Positions 19,321 through 32,695 of a stretch of 64,000 nt of DNA are shown here, one piece after another. The position numbers and the translations under genes are program-made. A model generated the notes under the pieces. That model was not told the origin of the DNA and searched no databases. It was given only the letters and a program-made list of their open reading frames with translations. Within the stretch, counting starts at the first letter, position 1. Every line of letters begins with the position of its first letter. The stretch comes from Aquila chrysaetos chrysaetos (taxonomy: Eukaryota > Chordata > Aves > Accipitriformes > Accipitridae), in assembly GCF_900496995.4 (NCBI RefSeq), contig NC_044005.1, positions 19,845,363 to 19,909,362 on the forward strand, written 5' to 3'.

Positions 19321-22300
19321 CCGGGGAGCCCGGAGCGGCACCTGAGAGAGGATGATGGCACGGGGCGGGAGGGGGGTTGCGTTAATAACGCACATTCTTC
19401 GGGGAGATCTGAACGACGAGGGAGGTACGACAGAGACTGTAAAGCCGGTATGCTGAAGCGAGCACAGCTGCCGGTTTTTCATCGTAGGGCTTTGTCAAGC
19501 ACCAAAATCTAGATGACAGTAAAATTCAGTCCAGTTGACACTGACGTGTCACTTCAGCCCCTTTTCAGCAGAACGGCTGTAGCCTACGAGTGAGAGGCAG
19601 CAAAAGCATGTCCTGTTGTCAAATGTTTTCTTCATTTCTCCTCTGTCTGGTCTGGGTTTGAGGATTTTGTCCAACTGATAATAACCCAGGTAAATATTGT
19701 AGTATTCACACTGCACCTCCTTTAATAGGTATGGAAGCACAAACAAACATGGACCCACACCGGAATCAAGGATTTTGGTTCCATTCATGACAGGTACCCA
19801 TAGATTTTGAGCTTGCTTGTAGTTCAGCGTATTTTTAGTTAAGGTTTTAGTTTGGGCCTCTCTCTGGAATGGGAGGCTAGCAGTATTTCCAATGTGATCA
19901 TAATTCTGATGATCTGCTTGCAGTATAGCACTAAATCTTTTAAAATACATTTTTCTATTTTTCTGTTTTTGAAAAATCATGCGTACTTTCAGCATTTGAA
20001 ATAAAGATATAACCAGTTGGTTTCTGTTTTAAGAATTTCAGTAGCTCTGCCACTGAAGTTACAATTTATTTGCTTGCCTTTCTGGAACACAGTGATAGGT
20101 TGGCAAACACAACAGTTACCTGTTTACAATCTAGAAGGATTTCTCATAGCAAACAAAATAGTGCATTTAATGTGTCATAGTTTGGTCCCCAAACCATCCT
20201 AACATTTGTGTAGGAACTAGTGTATGAAGTGGTGTCAGAAGCCAATTTGCAGCTGGCTAGTCTGCAAATGATAGGTTTATAGACAGCTTCCATTTTAGAT
20301 GCAGAATGCCCAGCCTCCTATTTTTAATATACTTCTTTTTTTTAAACTACTAAGCAGTGACGTTGGATTTTTTTTTTGCTATGGAAGAACACACAAATTG
20401 ATCTTTTGTTTTCAAACCAGACCAACAATTTTAAGCTCTTATTTTCCCAGCTTAATTTCTTTCTGGAAAACATGGCACAATGTTTGATTGATGTGGGCTA
20501 CAAGAGCTTTTGCTTGGATAAGTGAATCTTGGAACTCCCCGAGTCTCACAGGGATGTGTGAAGAACAATGTTCATGTACAAATCATTTACCTCATTGTGC
20601 TCGTCTTACACAGGTGAAGATCTCATTATTGAAACACTGAATTCTATATAAATATTGGGCAAATAAATTTGTACAATTATCTCGCAAAGATAAATAGCTA
20701 ATGCACTCTCATGGCCTTTGGCCAAAATGTTTCTAATGTGGAAGGCTGAAGGTATTATCAGGAGAATAATCCTACCGACATTTAAATGTGACGGTTTAGA
20801 ATGTGGGTGCCTTACTTCAGTCTCTTTAAAGTTAATTTTAAGTGCATGTAATATGTTCTTCCATTGATCCAAACCTTCACTTGTTAAAAAGTGAAGGGAT
20901 TAGATTTATCTGTTGAAGACAGACTATGAGACAAGTAATTAAAATTTATGTAGATTCTCTTACAAACTATCAGCATTACAGTGTTTGGACATACGTAAAG
21001 AAACTTGGAAATGTGAAGTAAAAAGCCACTCGGTCACATTCAATGAATGTTGCCAAAGATTAACAGGGCCTTTGAGTAGAAGGATTGCTGTGCATTTATT
21101 CCTTTTTCTTTTTTTTTTTTTTTTTGGCGTCTCCTTTTGCTAACTCTTGATGGTTCAGTCTAAGAATTCATTTATATTAAAAATTGAATTTTAAAATAAA
21201 GTTACTTTTAAAGTAGTTTGGAATATAGTTACCTTGCTTTATTTAAGAAAAATTTCAGGATGATCAGTTAAGGTGCCACAGTTAGGTTCTGCAGTAGTTT
21301 CTGTATTTGAAAATATTTCACAGCTAATGCTCCAAAATAACATTCTGACTAAGGGGAATTTTTTCCTAATTTGACATATGGCAGTGATAAATGTAAACAA
21401 AACAGAATACTAAAGTTTTGCTGCTTATTTAATGTAGAAAAACCTCATCTAAACTGGCATCTGCCTGCTCCTTGTAAATTTGTTTTCACTCAATTGTACA
21501 GCTAGATTTTGATCAGTATTCTTTGTTCTCTTAAAAATTACATTCAGTTGTGGGCAGGCAAGAAATGCCCCTGTCATTCCAATGACATACAATGTCAAAT
21601 GATTTGCCAGGATCTTCTACAGTCTCATCCAAAATCTCCTGGATCTCGGTGGGAGCTGGGCTGGGCCATGGAATTACTCAGTATTTGTGCCTAAAACCAT
21701 AGAACTTGGCCATCCCATTGCTACAGACCTCTTTTATGAACAGAGGGCTATGCAATAGCTATTAAGATGAATTTCTGATTGGGTATGTTTACTGTTCTGA
21801 ATTATTTTACTCTCTATCACTAAGCATGCTTTTGTTGATTTGTGTTTAAGCTGTAATATTCACAAAAGATTATTTTATACATTTATTAGTTGCAGTGAAA
21901 GACTTGCAACCATTCTACCTACTATTACATTTCTAAATTTTGCCTTAATATGACAGTAAGGTTACAGTGTTGGTCTCTGTTTCTGCGGAGACTTAACATG
22001 TCCATTCTTTGGGAGCAGCCTAAGATACAAGGAGGAATTCTGTTAAGAACTCGGAAAAATAAGAAACCTTACTACTTACATGCAAGGTGTGCTTTTCAAC
22101 CTTGGCTTTGTTAACGTAAGCACTGAAGAACATGGCCTCATACATATCAATCGTTTTCTCATATTATATATACATAAGTTAAATCAAATTTAAAACATTT
22201 CACAGACATCTCGCCTGGGAGAATGGATGTGAGAACAGATGGACAGTAGTTTGTCACATCATTTAATGCACAGCTGGGAGGCTGATACTATGGCGATAAG

Positions 22301-25300
22301 CATAGATAACCAGTATATAATAAGTTAGAAGTGTAAGAAGCCAAAATCAAGTATATATGTGTGTGCAACATCTGTGCAACTGGAACAAATTCATAATTAG
22401 TTTTCATGGCTATAATATTGCCAGTTATATGTGTGAACTACCCAAACTGGTTTTTAATTTGTTGTACTGCTTTTCAGGTCAATTGGAATTCTGTTGGTAT
22501 ATCAGAAAATAGTTTTTTACCCTCTCTACAAAATTCTGTTCCTATAGGCAATTTTTGGGGGGAGACCGTTTTCCACAAAATAAATGTTTCTAAATGCCAT
22601 TGGCAGCTGTGAAAATCTAAGCCAGTATCCTTATAAAAATACTCTATGATTTTCACTAAGATTGCAAATAAGTGGGTGGAACTCCATTGAAATAAAAAGC
22701 TAGATCATAATTGGATTTGACCATATTTATACAAGATGTGAAAATAAAAATTGCTTTAGTCTTAACATTTAAATTTCTAGACCTGATAGCTCTTTTAAAT
22801 GGGAACATACACGTTCCTGTAGATCACTGTTTCTTTTTTGAGAGAGAGAGAAGAAAACCAAAACTCCCCAATCTTTTTATATATCTCCCAATCTCATGAT
22901 TTCTTTATATTTGCCTCATTCCCACTAGTGTGTATCAAAATCACATACAATTATGGATTTTCACTGAGCATTAAGCATTAGAAGGCCATCTATGTAATTT
23001 AATAATAGTAGTTGCTACCTATGTTGAGTGTCATCTTGTAAAGTTTTAGATGGTGATATAAAACTGATACAGCCGTCGGTTAGAACTAAATTATTTACAC
23101 ATTGCAATTAAATTAGTGAATCCTTTTCTATGTAGCTATGTAAATCGGCATCCTTGAGGCCCAATAATTTGAAGTGTTTCATGTTTTAATCTTAGGGCAG
23201 TTTGAGTTGGGAACCTTAAAGATCCAATCTTAAAAAGACTTGCACAGATGGTAATTACAGACCTGCTCCCATACATAAACCCAGTTATACATCTTGCAGA
23301 TTAAACATTATAAAATAATTATTTTAAACCAAAGTGCTTTTCCTTACTTTTTTACACTTGAAATGTAAAATAAATGAAAAAAGAACAAAACTTTTTCACA
23401 GTCTTAAAAAACCCAATCTTTCTTCATAGTCCTATGAAGAGTTCTCTAGAAACATTGGAGTATGTGAAAACAGGATTTTCCTTCTCAGTTTTTGTAATTG
23501 CCAGTTTCATAGGAAGGTAAACATTGGATGATTCATGATATAAACAGAAGTTACTCTTTCCATTTTTCTGTTGTTTATGTTTTGTTATTGTTAGTGTTTT
23601 TACGGATAAAAGCCAAATTGTATCCACTATTTTTCAAGAATCAAATGCAGAAGAGGACAGAATATTTATATATGTGTCTGCTAAGCATTTAATATTTTTA
23701 CACAACATTGTCAAGCATACCTAGGTCATGCTTCTTCACTGTTGGATACATGTATGTGAACTATATTCCCTGATGATGATTCCAGTTAATACATCTGTCA
23801 AAGAAAAGTGATTTATTTTTACCACAAATATATTTAAAAATATTCTGTATAGAAAGATATGTATGAGAACAGTCATTCTAATGATAGGAAAAGTTCTGTT
23901 TCTAATTTCAGTAGAGGGATTCCTCAAAATTTTAAATGATACAATGTAACAAACAATTTTTAGTCAGATTCACCTTATTAAGGAATAGCTTGAGGTTGCA
24001 TTTCATTTCTTAAGAATATGCTGGAAAACTGGGGCGGCCAAAACCTGGTTTACTCCATAGGTTCAAATTTCTGTCTTAGAACTAACAGATGAAAGCTGAA
24101 CAGCTGTTGCTATTAGCTACAGATTTTGAACCAACATATAGCATATAATGGTATAATAAACAATGGTAAACAAATATGCTTCAGAATTTAGAAGAAAGGT
24201 TGGAAATCAGTTCATTCAACTCCAGTACCATTGTTTCTCATTTCGGTTTGTCCTATTTAACATAGAAAAAAAAAACCTTTGAGGATACTCAAGATTGCTC
24301 TTTTACATAATGGAAATTATTAAACGAGCCATTTGCATTGTTTTTTACACCTCTCCTTTGTCCATGAGTAATTCATTTTCATCTGAATATTCCTGTGGGG
24401 CAAACTGGGACATTAATTTTGCAATAAAAGTCCCAGCTAAATTTAACGAATATATATATGAGAATATATATGACATAGGCAGACAGCCATGTAAAAATCC
24501 ACAGATACATCCTCTAATGGCCAAGTCTCCCATACTTAACCACAAATTGTAATTTTGTAGTAGGTCTATGTTAAAAAAAAATTCTTTGGGTTGGGTAGGG
24601 CTGTCATAAGTCTTCATGCTACAGCTAGAGGTAAAAAATTCAACAACTCCACATACACAGTTCAAGGGTGATCATAATTTTAAATCAGAATTGTAGTTTC
24701 TGGTACAGATTTTCAGCAACTGTAAACATGCCATGAAGTCAATAAATCCATGTTAATTTGCATCAGTTAGGGATTTATTCTTCCCTTCCTTTCTCTGACA
24801 CACCTGAAACATGAGGAGTTTCTATCAGTTTGTCAGATTCCTTGCGATAAGAAGCTACAAGATCAAAACCACCTGAGTTAATGGATGTCAAATACCACCG
24901 TCAAGAGACATCCAGTATTCTAATCCGCCATACTATGGAGCTGGCCTGAGGTGAGAAGTATTATACATGCATACCAAATTACAGATGCTGGAAGCCAGAA
25001 TCATTGCCAGGCGATACTCTTTTTCATTTGTCTTAAGTACATGAAGAAAGCTATGGAATCATTACACTTCTTCAGACAGCTATTTTATGTTGTTTGTGCT
25101 TGCCATCAATAGTAAACCCACCTGATAATGAAATAACTTCTCCAACTGCCTGATCACCATTTTTGGGGGGGGGGGGGGAAACCCTAAGTTTTTCAACAAC
25201 CTTGAAGAGAAGATGCATTTCTAGTATCAGTTACCAGAAACTGTAAAAATAAATTCCAGTCTCCACAGCCTGTTGCTGGAGATCTTGCCCCTCCCTCGGG

Positions 25301-27289
25301 AACCTGGCATGGCAGTACCTAGGAAATCCTCTACTGAGGGCTGAGTAGACTTTTTAAAATTGAAAACAATTTTTAAAACAACAGGAGCATCTGATGCCTC
25401 CAGAATATAGGTTCTGATATCCCCCTTGAGGTTTCTCTTTGATTTGGTTCTTTGTCTAGAACTTAAGGTTTTTACCTTTGGGGGCACTAGCACAGGTGAA
25501 GTCCAGCCTCTTAAAATGTCTGACCCTCAGAGCATGCATGTGCCTCTGTCCTAAAGCACCTCACATCATTGTTGAAATTCCACCAAGAAAACCCGTCTTT
25601 CCTTGTAAACCTGGAAAACAGCTGTCCCATGGGGCCAGCTATTCTTCCCAACGTTTTTGTGAGGGTACAGTTCACATCAGCTACCTAATTAAATCTCTGT
25701 TCTGCCTGCCTTATTCTGAGGCTGTCAGCTTCTGTGAAGTAAGAATATGCCTAAAATCTGGTCTGTCCCAGGCATCTAGCACTTTGTGCACACCTTTCCT
25801 GGCAAGCAGCATTGACCTTCCCCACAGTATGGCTATTTGTTATTATTTTTGTGGTAGCAGAAGTATGCTAGATGCTAATGAAGTACTTATATTTAGTAAG
25901 TGCACTGTTATGTGCTGGCTGTGAAGCTGTCAGCAGCGCTGTTAAAGAGCACAAGCCTAACACAAAGGTGCACTGCACCGAGGATGGGATTTTTATGCTA
26001 TATAGAAGGGAAGTACATTTAATGAGTTTATTTTGGTTAGCCTTCAGTTTAATTTTGAGTCTGCCAATACTGACATCATTTTTCCAAGCAGGGAGCACCA
26101 TCTAAGACTTCTCTGCATCACTATCCTTGGGGTGGGCCTGTGTGTGGGCTGATGCAGTGCTCAGCACTCCAGATCATTTCACTTTGGCATCCATTCTGCT
26201 TCTGCTGTCTCTATCTCCATATTCTATTTTAGGTGCTTAAAGAGCACCAATCTCCTTAACTAAAATATAACTGAAGCAAGATATTCAGCATCAAATAAGC
26301 AAAAAGCAAAAGACTCAAAATAGACTATTTTGTTATTATTATTATTATGGGGTTAAATCACTTAAACATAGGTACCTTCCTACTCCTCCTCCCACTTCTT
26401 TCTTTAGTTTGTCTCATCTTGTTCTCTCCTTGGGGATGTACTGCTGGCCCACAAGCTTCTGCAAAAAAAAATGAACTCTGTTCCGTCATGGGTCCATGGG
26501 TACCAAGTAGTCATCTAGCTTAATTCTTGCAAAAAAAAGTTATAATTTTGGCTGTCCTGAGATCCTCGCATCAATCCCTCAGCTTCCAGTGGGGCCAGGG
26601 AGCGTCCTTTAGAGAGCAAACCTCTTTAGACACCCTTGCCGGGCCCTCGTGCAGGTTGTTCCAGCTGGATGTTCGGAAAGGTAAGGGATCTCGCACCGCT
26701 GTCCCGGGCCAGCAACTGCAGCATTGCGTTGCCCTGAAGACACAGCTACATCTAGACCTGCACTTCAAAGTAAAGTGTATTTATTACTTGGTCTGTGGGT
26801 ATGGGGAAGGGGGTGGATTTTCTACCAGGCATCCCAAAGGACGGCTATGGAGGAATAACTGTCGATATGCTGGGGACTTGTTTGATACAGGAGATGTAAG
26901 TAATCTGGTAAGACACCAGGCATCCCTTATCACCTGCCCCTTGTTAGGGGGCTTGCATTTCTCCCTGGTGCTGTGTGTTCTGCGGTCAGCACTAGGGGTA
27001 CTGGTCGTCACTCTCAAAGGTGCTATGGCTGACATTCACAATTAGCTGAAAGCCATTGCAGGGCTCTCAGCTGTGTCTCTAGCAAATGTCATTTGCCGGC
27101 TTGGCACAGACAGCTCTGCAGCTCCTCTGGAGGCACTTCAAAATTTGCCTGAATTGAGACTTTGGCTCGGCTCTGGTGACTCTCCAGGCTCCCGGTCTCC
27201 ACGCCAGGGACTGCTGATGGCGATTCACATTGTAACAGCAGGGGCCCGGGCGGCACAACGCAAAACGCTTTACTTTCCCAGAGCCTCCT
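19321..27289. other. noncoding interval between CALM1 and the orphan CpG island
   Basis: About 8 kb, mostly AT-rich. The longest frames are 148 codons at 19549-19995 (minus), 148 codons at 25478-25924 (plus) and 172 codons at 26527-27045 (plus). None shows a domain, signal peptide or repeat match. A G run lies at about 25165-25178. No LTR or CR1 copy is recognised in this stretch. Confidence 0.5.
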
Positions 27290-27550
27290 GTAGCCTCCCG
27301 AGTGAAACTTTGGTCCCCCCGCCTCTTTCCCGCAGCCAGCGGACCAGGGCGGGAGGGCTCTGCGCTGCGCTCAGCCGGGTCGGCGGCCCTCAGCTGCCCG
27401 GGGGAAGGCGGCCGCCGCGCAGCTGGCCCGGCGGCAGCACCCCGCTCCCTGCCGCGTCCCGCAGCGCCAGCGAGGGAGAGGCAGCGGCTCAGGCGTCGGG
27501 AGCAACGCTAGGGCAGCCAGGGCACCTCAGTCAGTCAGTCAGTCAGTCAG

Positions 27551-27591
<41 letters not shown>

Positions 27592-27970
27592 GCGGGCGGC
27601 CGCCGACAGCCAGCTGCTCGCCTGCGCCTTCGCCGGCAGCAGGGCCTATATCCTCTCGCGGAAGGTTACCGTGCCCTGGAACGGCGGCCCGCGACGGAAG
27701 CGGTACTGAGGCAGCACTTTGTCAGGGGACGCCTGATTGGCTAAAGGGACTCTGCAATGGTTAGCTGGTAAGAGTCAAGCCCTCTGATTGGTTGCGTTGT
27801 ACCTGCAATGCGTCAAGTGAAGATGCTGGAGTGCGTGTACTGGAGGGCTTCTGTGGGGACGGACGCGGCCGGTGGCGGGTGTGGCGGCGGCGGGGGCCGC
27901 CCGGAGCCTGGCCCTGGCCGCGCCCGCAGAGGCTTGCGAGGTCCGCAGGGCTCTCGGCCGTTCCTGGCAG
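27290..27970. promoter_or_regulatory. orphan CpG island, probable promoter of an unidentified transcript
   Basis: A GC-rich, CpG-dense block surrounded by AT-rich sequence, far from both recognised genes. It carries two ATTGG motifs (inverted CCAAT, NF-Y type) at 27736-27740 and 27787-27791, each in a CTGATTGG context. It also carries a plus-strand splice-donor-like CTGGTAAGAG at about 27765-27774. No convincing start codon and exon can be named. It could drive a noncoding RNA, an alternative first exon of CALM1 (minus strand), or act as an enhancer. Confidence 0.6.
27528..27586. repeat. compound tetranucleotide repeat (CAGT)5(CCTG)9
   Basis: Five full CAGT units plus a partial unit run directly into nine CCTG units. 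It lies inside the orphan CpG island. A chance frame reads it as a repeated Leu-Pro-Ala-Cys peptide, which is not evidence of a gene. Confidence 0.95.
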
Positions 27971-30900
27971 TATGAGTAGCCCTAGCGCTAGATTTCCCGC
28001 CTCTTCATGCTGCTGCAGCTTGCAGCAATAGCAATCGCTTGGCTCGTGAGCCAGAACTGCCAGGAAGAAGCTTTTCCTCAGTCAGTTATCTTTTTAGAGC
28101 CGGGTTTCTGTATCAGAAAGGCAAAGCCTCTTTTCTCATTCCTTCTCCGTAACACAGGGTGCCAGAGGTACAAAATGTGGCAGTACAAATTTGCCTATTC
28201 TGCCCTTCCACTATGAGTGTGAGAAGCATTTCTTGGATCGCTGCTCGAAATGACAGTTTGAGTGACAGTTGGAGGAGGATATGCGCGATAAAGCGATGAG
28301 TGATTTCTTAAATATCTTGCTGACATGCTGCAAAATCTTTTCAACGCAAAGAGATGCTTCTGCAAAATCAGACCTGAACTGCGAAGCTGTGGAGGGGCAG
28401 GCAAGGTTGGCCTGCCTCCGTCTGGGACTTTGGGACATTGTTGGGTGTCTAGGGGGCCCCTTGGGCCTGGCCAAAGGCCCCTGCAGCCCTGTTGCATAAG
28501 GAGCTGCAGACATGCCATAACCACTTGTGTGGGGTTTTTTATATGTCTCTAGTTGAAATGAGCATGGATAAACCAGAAGCAAACAAATAACAAAGCCTTC
28601 TCTGCACCAGTAAGAGGCTTACAGGACCGCTTTAAAAACAATGGGAGTTTCAAACCACTGAAAACTTCCTGGCACATCTGCGAAGCTAGATACAATAACC
28701 GCCTAAACATAGAAGTAGGTTACAGACACTCATAATATTATCTAAATTCTTCAGTATTTCTGTTATTGGAGTGTTTTCATTGCTCTTTTTCAAAATCCCA
28801 TTCTTGAAGAGTGAGTCAGCAAGAAGTCTGTGAATGTGTCAGGGAGCAGTATTTTAAATAAGGTTTCACTGCTAAGCAATTATTAAAGAGCATGTTTACA
28901 TATGAAAAAATTGCAAATTTGCATATGAACATAACGGCCCAATTTCTTGACTCTACTGAAGTTTTCTTCCTAACTACAGTTTTCAGGATAACATTCCTGA
29001 TGTGCTATTGGAAGGATTTTGAGTTAGATTCCATGGTAATTTGTTTCCTTTATTCTGTTTGCTTGCTAGGAAGTAGAACACTTTTTATTTTAAAATTACT
29101 GTGATTTCCTTTTCACAGCCTTACTGAGTACAAACTGCTTTCCTGCTGGCATGAACACTTCTTACTGTCTTTTTTCCAAAGAATTCTTTCAAAATATTAA
29201 AAACAATCTAGCCGCTTTTCCTTGTAGTCCTAGCCAAGTGGAACAAGTGCAATGAAACCTTTATGGGAAAATTATATGCCTGTGTAATTATAATTATAAC
29301 ATTTATGAGTGAGGGTTTGCTAAAGTGAAACATAAAAGAGATTGCAAGCTCATTCTGTTTCTTACTTGGTCATTTAAAGTATGATAGCGTTTTCAAAAAA
29401 TTCATGTTTGAAAATCTTAGGTCTAAACCATCTTGAGGTCTTAACAAATGGAAAGGAAATGGCTATAAAGCACTGGTAAAGGCATCGCAAAGTATTCTCC
29501 AGAACAACCTTAAACATTGTATATTAGTCATAAAGCCAATTTGTTGTATTAATTTATTATAATGACTGTACAAATAACAGAACTACATTCATGTCAGAGA
29601 ACCTAAAAAAAGCTTTTAGAAGTGACATCATCATTCAATGAGAAATAAATATACCAATTTCAGGGCTAACAAGTAAATCATTGTTGCCCCAAATAGTCTT
29701 CTGGAAAGCAGACTGTTTAAAAGGTAAACTCAAGAGCTTTAGTGTGTTCAGAACAGCAATTATATTCTAAGAATTAGCTTACTTTGAGCACAAGTTGCTG
29801 GAATGAATCAATGGGAATAAATACCACTTACATGTTTATTAGAAAGAGCTACATTGATCAAGTTCAGGTAATTCCAAATCGATCAGCTCTGAGTGATAAT
29901 GCTACATTTTTTTTTTTTTTACGGGTGCTCTACGTAGGCCATGTCCAAAGCCATCAGTGAGTATGGGAAAGGTAATACAGAGTAGTAAGCAGAGTTCATT
30001 ACGGTTCTAAATATATCACATTCAAAACATTCTGACTAAAAACATGCACAATCCATTTAAAGCAACCATTTTAAAAGCAATGTATTTACAGCAATGTCAT
30101 TACACTAACATCTGTTAAATATATGCAGGTCTGCCATCTTATGGAGCCTGAATGGTACTACCAAATAACAGAATATGGAACTACATGTTCACATTCAGAG
30201 AATAGTTTGAATTTTTTCTTTTTCAGGTAATGTGTCCTTTCTTCTAAAACTTGTGCCATTTTGACTCATTGTTTCTATTTGATATGTGTATTTATTGCAT
30301 TTATATATGCATGCAAGTATACACATGTAAACACACAGTCAAATAAAGGCATTACAGTTGCACGTTCAAGCATGGAAAAGCTGGGAAGTGTTAAAGTTGA
30401 AGTGGGTTGTTTACATTATACAACAGCCTTGAACAGCATCATCCTGTGCTATTTTTTTCTTCGGGACCACTGTCTGATTCAGCGTTCAGGTTAGACGGTG
30501 CTATTTAGTGAATAGCTGTTCAGAATTTTGCTTTAGCCTCTTTGTTTGGAGTGTGACTATGCTGTATTTGCTGCAAGCTAGTCAAGCCCTATTCTAAAGA
30601 CAAAATTATTAATTTCTATGTGGGCTTTTCTGTAGCTGTTATTATTAGAGTATTATTATGAACAATTTTGAATGAAGTTTCTACAGGCCAAGGCAGACAA
30701 TCATCATGGAAATTTTCAGCGCAAGTGATTAAAGTTTGGCAAAGCTATTAAAGTTGCTAAAATGATGCTCTTTGTTTGTTTGTTTTTATTTTCTATTTTT
30801 ATAAAAGCTGATGTCAGACAAACTTGATAAGTGACTTTTGGGTCAGCCAAGAACAAATGCACAAGAACACAAGAGTGTTATAATTAATACATCAAATATT

Positions 30901-32029
30901 ATTATATGTTATTTTCTCTTTAACTGGTGCAAATTTATTTTTAGGTGAAAAGGATTCCTCAGGAAGACCTTATTACTTTGCTTTTGAAAAGTTTGAGGTG
31001 AGTTAGGAAAGTGGTTGATCTAAGTGATTGTGACTGTGATACCATCAGATACTGCAGTGGAGCACTTAAGCAAATTGTCCAGCATTCAGTGAAGTTTTGG
31101 AGAGTTTTACCAGTTGCTGGAAAACCTGGTAGCACCTGGAATCTAAACACTTAGGAGAATGTCTGATTTCACTGAGTTGTACCTGTACTAGAAAATACAT
31201 TATATTTTCTCCATTTAGTGTCATTTGCAGATGTTCACATCTACCCTGATACTCTTGCTGGGAAAAGACACTGAGCACAAACTGCCATTTAGATTACTGT
31301 GAAATGAATTTGATGATGTGAAATACTACTTACCACCACAATAAAAGTCTTAGCATAATTGGTTCTGTGTAAGAACAAATGGAGTCTTCACCTTGTCAGT
31401 TACTTCCCACTTATAAGAAAGGTTTTCTCCCCCATTTGATCTTGCTTGATTGTGATATCATATTTTCACATGTGTCAGAGTCCAATACTCTCTGACCAGG
31501 TTCTTTTAGATACTCCACATGAGAGTTTTATGTTTAACATCAAATTTATTTATTTTGTATATTCGTTGTTACATGAGATTTTTATTTAGAAGATTGATAC
31601 AGCAATGTACTGAAATCACAACACAAGGATAAAATAGCTGTTGCAATATACAGGTCGATCACAATAAAAACATAATTCTTGTTATGAATCTCTGTATGCT
31701 CACCCTCACGATGCTGGGCATCCCCAGTCACCAGGAAAGAGTACATGAGTTGAAGCCAGCTCAAGCCCATTGCTCTCTCCAAAATGCATGTTGGTTGCTC
31801 AGTTTCTATACTCTGTTTTTGGCTGAGCCATGTACATGCTTCTCCCGTGCCATTTTGGTCTGCCTAGCTCAAGAAGACATTGTTCTCTACTAGTTTTCTC
31901 AGGGAAGGCTGTTTATACAGCATGATGACCCACTGATACAGCCATATATCTAAAACAAAGGTTACCCTCCAGTCCCCTTTGTGTTGAGGTAAGTTCAGCT
32001 TTAGGATAATTGGTGGTCATTCTTTACAG
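27971..32029. other. noncoding intergenic sequence
   Basis: AT-rich sequence with short frames only. The stretch at about 31.56-31.96 kb, read on the minus strand, ends in CTAAATAAAAATCTC, and it directly follows the 3' end of the ERV pol relic. It could be a worn 3' part of that element, but I cannot define LTR borders. Nothing else is recognised. Confidence 0.45.
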
Positions 32030-32695
32030 TCTTCCTTAAGATAATTATTTTTTTGCTCATCTCCACTGAGCCTTGATCCTTGTAGGGTGGTGTATGTTGG
32101 TTGCATTCCACCCCTTGGCTTAGCCCAGCATTCAGCAATTATTGGTGTTGCACAGTGAGCTTAATACATTCATCGTATGAATTACCAGCCCTCTTGCCAT
32201 GGTGAAGATGAGAGCATATGGGAAACAGGTTATTTACAGGTTTAGTATGTGATTTAACATGTCTCAGGCATACATTCTCATTGTCAGTATTCCCATGGTG
32301 ATAAGGTAACCCAGTATTTTCCTGCAAAAGAAGACATCTAGGTCTCGGACATAATCTAAGCCCCAGTTATTGTTAACTTACTCCCTGTAGTGTCTACAGA
32401 ATCCCATACTCCTTTTCCTTTGTAAAACTTTATTTTTAAAATGTCATCCATTATCAGATTGTATTTCTCTGGGCAAGGGAAAAGTAGCAAACCACCAGTT
32501 TAAACCAGCAATGATTTCTGGACCAGTTGCAGCTTGGGTGGGTGCACATTCTCTACACCACTGTTTCTACTGTGAGGATGTATTTCCAGCCTTCAGGTGT
32601 TCGCTTTAAAGGACCAATATAATCTACTTGACAAGTTTCTCAGAGTAGTTTACCTTCACTGAGATTGGCAAACTGTTGTCCTTTTGACAGGTACT

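Noticed and set aside
19549-19995. 148-codon minus-strand frame in AT-rich DNA upstream of CALM1
   Set aside because: Long for its base composition, but it has no domain or signal peptide, no nearby promoter of its own and no family resemblance that I recognise.
26527-27045. 172-codon plus-strand frame, with AAAG|GTAAGG inside as a possible splice donor
   Set aside because: No recognisable domain. It sits in mixed-composition DNA, and a single donor-like site is weak evidence.
27073-27744. 223-codon plus-strand frame in the orphan CpG island
   Set aside because: It includes the translated CCTG repeat (Leu-Pro-Ala-Cys units) and low-complexity sequence. No conserved domain or splice framework.
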